Assembly (NCBI GenBank): GCA_035307785.1
Contig: DATGHS010000055.1
Location: forward strand, 1-15,845
Reading direction: 5' to 3'
DNA length: 15,845 nucleotides
Origin: DATGHS01 sp035307785
GTDB lineage: Bacteria; Planctomycetota; Planctomycetia; Gemmatales; Gemmataceae
In this document: piece by piece, positions 13,042 through 15,845 of the stretch
Position numbering within the stretch: position 1 is the stretch's first letter
Layout: each line of letters opens with the position of its first letter
The notes under the pieces: generated by a model
Told to the model about the DNA's origin: nothing
The model's input: only the letters and a program-made list of their open reading frames with translations
Databases searched by the model: none
Program-made: the position numbers and the translations under genes

Positions 13042-14448
13042 TCAGCCAAATAGTGCCCGAATCACTTCCCCATCCGGCAACAGATTGAATCGTCGTCCTT
13101 CGCGATCTACCGCTTCCAAGTCGTCAATGCCCATCGCATGATACACAGTCTTCGCTACGTCTTCCGGCGCGACCTTCATATCGGCGGGGTAGGCCGCCAC
13201 CTTGTCGGAGGACCCATAGGTCTGGCCGCCACGGATGCCGCCGCCGGCGAAGAGCACGCTCATGCAGTTCGTCCAGTGATCTCTGCCAGCCCCATTGGGG
13301 CCGCCGGAGCGCGGGTCGCCGATCTTTGGCGTGCGGCCCATCTCGCTGTTCACTAGCACCAGCGTTTGATTTAGCAGGCCACGCTGGTGCAAGTCGTCGA
13401 GCAGGGCGCTAAAGCAACGGTCGAATTCGGGTAGGAGATGATCCTTCAGGCAATTGAAGTTGTTGCCGTGCGTATCCCAGCCGCCGCCGCTCTTGCACAG
13501 TTTGTCGAGCTTTGGGTCTTCCATCCAGAAGACCGAAACGAAGGGCACGCCGGCTTCGACCAAACGGCGTGCGAGCAGCATGCTGGTCCCGTTAATGGTC
13601 GGGCCATAGCGTTCGCGCACGGCCAACGTTTCGCGGCTTAAATCGAAGGCGCCTTTCGTTTGCGGGCCGGAAAGCAGCGAGAATGCTTTCTGCTGCTGTT
13701 TTGTGTACGTCATCGCAGCTTGGTCTGTTGAGCGCGAAACGGAATCAAGACTTCGCAGCAATTCTTTCCGATTGGCGAGCCGCTGCGGCGAAATGTCGCC
13801 TTCCAGCGCAAGCACCGGTGTAGTGAATTCGAGCGGTTTGTCGATGCTTCCCAGCACGTAAACCGGATCGAATTCCATGCCGAGCCTGGCCGAGAATTGG
13901 CCTGGACGTGTGTACTGAGGTGCGCCGGGTTTCTGCGGCAACGAGATGAGCGACGGCAGATACGGGTGCGTTGGCCGCTTGGACGCAACAACAGAACCGA
14001 TAAACGGCCAATCGCCGGGCTCCGGCTTGCGGTTATTCAGCTGTTGCCGAAACGACGGGTCGGGTTCGTGGCCCGTCAGGTTGTAGTAATAGCCGGCATG
14101 ATGATCGCCGGTGCCGCGGCCATAATGGCCCAGCGAGTTTACGACCGCCACCTGATGCGCTTGCTTCGCCAGAAGCGGCAGATGCTCGCACAGCCGCACG
14201 CCGGGAGCGGAAGTCGCGATCGGCTTAAATGGCCCGCGATATTCCGCCGGCGCATTCGGCTTCATGTCCCAAGTATCGATGTGCGATGCCCCGCCGCTGA
14301 GCCAGATGAGTATAGTCGATTTTGCATGCGCCCGCGAAGACGGCGCTGCGAGCGCGGGCAGGCCCAGGCCGCAAAACGATAGACCGCTGGCAGCCAGGAA
14401 TGTCCGCCGCGAAAGGACAGCGCTCGTAATCGGGTGTGAATGAGGCAT
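13042..14448 (-). CDS. Tat-exported DUF1501 protein
   Basis: This 468-residue protein belongs to DUF1501 (PF07394), a sulfatase/alkaline-phosphatase-like family that is greatly expanded in planctomycetes. A twin-arginine signal is visible at 13-34 (SRRTFLAASGLSFCGLGLPALA). Family landmarks follow: ILIWLSGGASHIDTWDMKP (46-64), LGHYGRGTGDHHAGYY, GGGWDTHGNNFNCLKDHLLPEFD, SEMGRTPKIGD and GRDHWTNCMSVLFAGGGIRGG. Its substrate is not known; the family is usually linked to surface polysaccharide or protein turnover. The commonest partner, a DUF1549/DUF1553 cytochrome-like protein directly upstream, is absent here, and EF-G is upstream instead. The start at 14448 gives a compact Tat signal; an in-frame ATG at 14481 adds 11 residues and cannot be excluded. 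Confidence 0.94.
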   Translation of the reverse strand: MPHSHPITSAVLSRRTFLAASGLSFCGLGLPALAAPSSRAHAKSTILIWLSGGASHIDTWDMKPNAPAEYRGPFKPIATSAPGVRLCEHLPLLAKQAHQVAVVNSLGHYGRGTGDHHAGYYYNLTGHEPDPSFRQQLNNRKPEPGDWPFIGSVVASKRPTHPYLPSLISLPQKPGAPQYTRPGQFSARLGMEFDPVYVLGSIDKPLEFTTPVLALEGDISPQRLANRKELLRSLDSVSRSTDQAAMTYTKQQQKAFSLLSGPQTKGAFDLSRETLAVRERYGPTINGTSMLLARRLVEAGVPFVSVFWMEDPKLDKLCKSGGGWDTHGNNFNCLKDHLLPEFDRCFSALLDDLHQRGLLNQTLVLVNSEMGRTPKIGDPRSGGPNGAGRDHWTNCMSVLFAGGGIRGGQTYGSSDKVAAYPADMKVAPEDVAKTVYHAMGIDDLEAVDREGRRFNLLPDGEVIRALFG

Positions 14449-14515
14449 GGCAGGCTCGGGGGGTGTGCCTGCCCATATCATGCGGTATTTGCAGAAGAGG
14501 TCAAGGCAAAACAGT

Positions 14516-14592
14516 CAGAGCCGCGCACGGAGCGCAGCGGAGTAAGTGGGCTGTGCGGCCGCTTACTCCGCTGCGCCCCGTGCGCGGCTCTG
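14516..14592 (-). terminator. 31-bp hairpin after the EF-G gene
   Basis: Arms 14516-14546 and 14562-14592 pair with a single mismatch around a 15-base loop. On the minus strand it begins 24 bases after the EF-G stop and is followed by a short T-run (ACTGTTTTGCC), so it probably ends EF-G transcription before the DUF1501 gene. The arm contains GCGCAGCGGAGTAAG. Confidence 0.75.
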
Positions 14593-14615
14593 AAAGATCG
14601 CCGGAAAAAACGAGG

Positions 14616-15845
14616 TTACTTCGTCACCGTGATCGGCAAATCCGCCAGTTCTTCCTTTACTGGTGCGTAGTGGCTCGGCTCCATCGTGAAGCTGGCGGTG
14701 CCGCTGGTGAAGTTGCGCAATTCCGATGTGTAGCCAAAGAGTTCGGCCAGCGGAATGTACGCTTTTAACTGGCAACGGCCTTTCTCCACTACGGTATCGA
14801 GAATCTCACCGCGTCGCCGGCTGGCGTCGCGGGTGAGGTCGCCAAGGTAGTTGGCCGGAGCCACGGCCACTACCGTCATGATCGGCTCCAGGAGCACGAT
14901 GCCGCCTTTCACCTGGGCATCGCGGAAGTTTTCCCATGCCGCCGACTTAAACGCGTCCTGCGAGCTATCGACGTCGTGATATTTGCCATCGGTCAGCGAT
15001 GCTTCGATGTCGACACAAGGGAAGCCATATTTCGCGCCCTTCTTGCAGCCTTCGCGGAAGCCGGCTTCGACGCTTGGTATAAATTCCTTGGGCACCACGC
15101 CCGCGTAAATCTCGTCAAGGAAATAGAGATTGTTCGGGTCCGGCTTCTCATTCTCCTTGGCGCATTTTTCATTCCATTCTTCAATGCCTTCCTTGTCCAG
15201 GCGCCGGTACTTCATGTAAATGACGGCGTACTTGCCCCGGCCGCCTGATTGCTTGATGTAGCGGGTCTCCAGTTCCACCGGCCCTGCCAATGTCTGCCGG
15301 TATGCGACCATCGGTTTTCCCACGGAAACCTTCACACCTTGATTGCGCTGCAACTTATCGACCGATACTTCCAGGTGCAACTCGCCCATGCCACTAAGGA
15401 TCAATTGGCTCGTTTCTGGGTCGGTCTTGCACTTGAGCGTGGGGTCATCGCGGACCAGCCGGCCTAAGGCGTCGGCCAGTTTCGTTTCATCCGTCGTGCG
15501 GTCTGGAATGATGGCTTGCGAGATCACCGGCTCCGGGAAGCGGATGTCTTCGAGTGCAACCGGAAACTCCTCGGCACACAGCGTGTTGCCGGTCCAGGTG
15601 TTCTTCAAGCCGAGCACGGCCACGATCTCGCCCGGGCCCGCCACTTCGAGTACGTCGCGCCGGTCGCCCATCATCCGGAAGATGCGGGCCACGCGCTCTT
15701 CTTTCCCAGAGCTCGTGTTTTGCACTTCATCCTTCGGATGGAGCTCGCCGGAGTAGATGCGCAGGTACACCAGGTCGCCGGTGGATTCCGCGACGGTCTT
15801 GAACGCGAGCGCCGAAAACGGCTCGCTTGCTTCCGGCTTGCGAAT
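14616..15845 (-). CDS. fusA: Elongation factor G, C-terminal 409 residues
   Basis: The frame is open to the right edge, so the GTPase domain and the start are outside the window. The visible part begins in domain II (IRKPEASEPFSALAFKTVAESTGDLVYLRIYSGEL) and continues through domain III (EPVISQAIIPDRTTDETKLADALGRLVRDDPTL, GMGELHLEVSVDKLQ), domain IV (SGGRGKYAVIYMKY, EFIPSVEAGFREG, YHDVDSSQDAFKSAA) and domain V (LEPIMTVVAVAPANYLGDLTRDASRRRGEIL, AYIPLAELFGYTSELRNFTSGTASFTME). EF-G moves tRNA and mRNA through the ribosome after peptide bond formation. The YHDVDSS tip loop of domain IV is intact. Compared with E. coli EF-G, a charged insertion of roughly 14 residues (RLDKEGIEEWNEKCAKENEKPD) sits early in domain IV. 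It may be the spd-type EF-G of planctomycetes, or a paralogue working in recycling. Confidence 0.96.
   Translation of the reverse strand: MRKPEASEPFSALAFKTVAESTGDLVYLRIYSGELHPKDEVQNTSSGKEERVARIFRMMGDRRDVLEVAGPGEIVAVLGLKNTWTGNTLCAEEFPVALEDIRFPEPVISQAIIPDRTTDETKLADALGRLVRDDPTLKCKTDPETSQLILSGMGELHLEVSVDKLQRNQGVKVSVGKPMVAYRQTLAGPVELETRYIKQSGGRGKYAVIYMKYRRLDKEGIEEWNEKCAKENEKPDPNNLYFLDEIYAGVVPKEFIPSVEAGFREGCKKGAKYGFPCVDIEASLTDGKYHDVDSSQDAFKSAAWENFRDAQVKGGIVLLEPIMTVVAVAPANYLGDLTRDASRRRGEILDTVVEKGRCQLKAYIPLAELFGYTSELRNFTSGTASFTMEPSHYAPVKEELADLPITVTK

Overview
The window looks like a chromosomal piece from a planctomycete (Planctomycetota, probably Pirellulales- or Gemmata-like). This is inferred from gene families rather than from any marker RNA. 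The families are a Tat-exported DUF1501 protein, a secreted PQQ-like beta-propeller with the WPQFRGPNRDG start, a membrane-anchored PknB-type kinase, a long sigma-70 factor with extra helix-turn-helix domains, a DUF6496 basic protein and an EF-G with a lineage-type domain IV. Coding DNA is GC-rich. Many gene boundaries carry long palindromes. No tRNA, rRNA, CRISPR array, transposase or phage gene was seen.

Layout. 1-1043 (-) is the N-terminal part of a secreted protein of unknown function that runs off the left edge. 1044-1757 is a gene-free, lower-GC stretch. 1758-3422 (+) is the sigma-70 factor, closed by a strong terminator. Two small hypothetical genes follow (3503-3757 and 3821-4051, +). 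4062-6699 (+) is a fluoride-response locus: a good promoter, a fluoride (crcB-motif) riboswitch with an intrinsic terminator, crcB, a protein made of two DUF190 domains, and a translationally coupled membrane-anchored protein that weakly resembles RMD1/DUF155. An orphan ABC-2 permease (6734-7852, -) converges on that locus.

From 8037 the + strand carries a Ser/Thr kinase with a C-terminal membrane anchor, a PQQ-like beta-propeller, a DUF6496 histone-tail-like protein and a DUF6134-type exported protein. On the - strand, at the right edge, are a DUF1501 protein and the C-terminal 409 residues of elongation factor G.

The best functional unit is the fluoride locus. The sequence supports a conditional three-state switch. 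The aptamer pseudoknot (4107-4112 with 4146-4151) competes with a perfect 8-bp hairpin (4150-4157 with 4166-4173), and the right arm of that hairpin could otherwise invade the terminator. CrcB would export fluoride. The tandem DUF190 protein (PII-like fold family) and its coupled partner are candidates for accessory or sensing roles.

A second theme is a family of near-perfect palindromes sharing the core AGCC..AAGCG.AAGC (7876-7923, 9946-10003, 12979-13034), with further unrelated palindromes elsewhere. These look like REP-type interspersed elements, some of them used as terminators.
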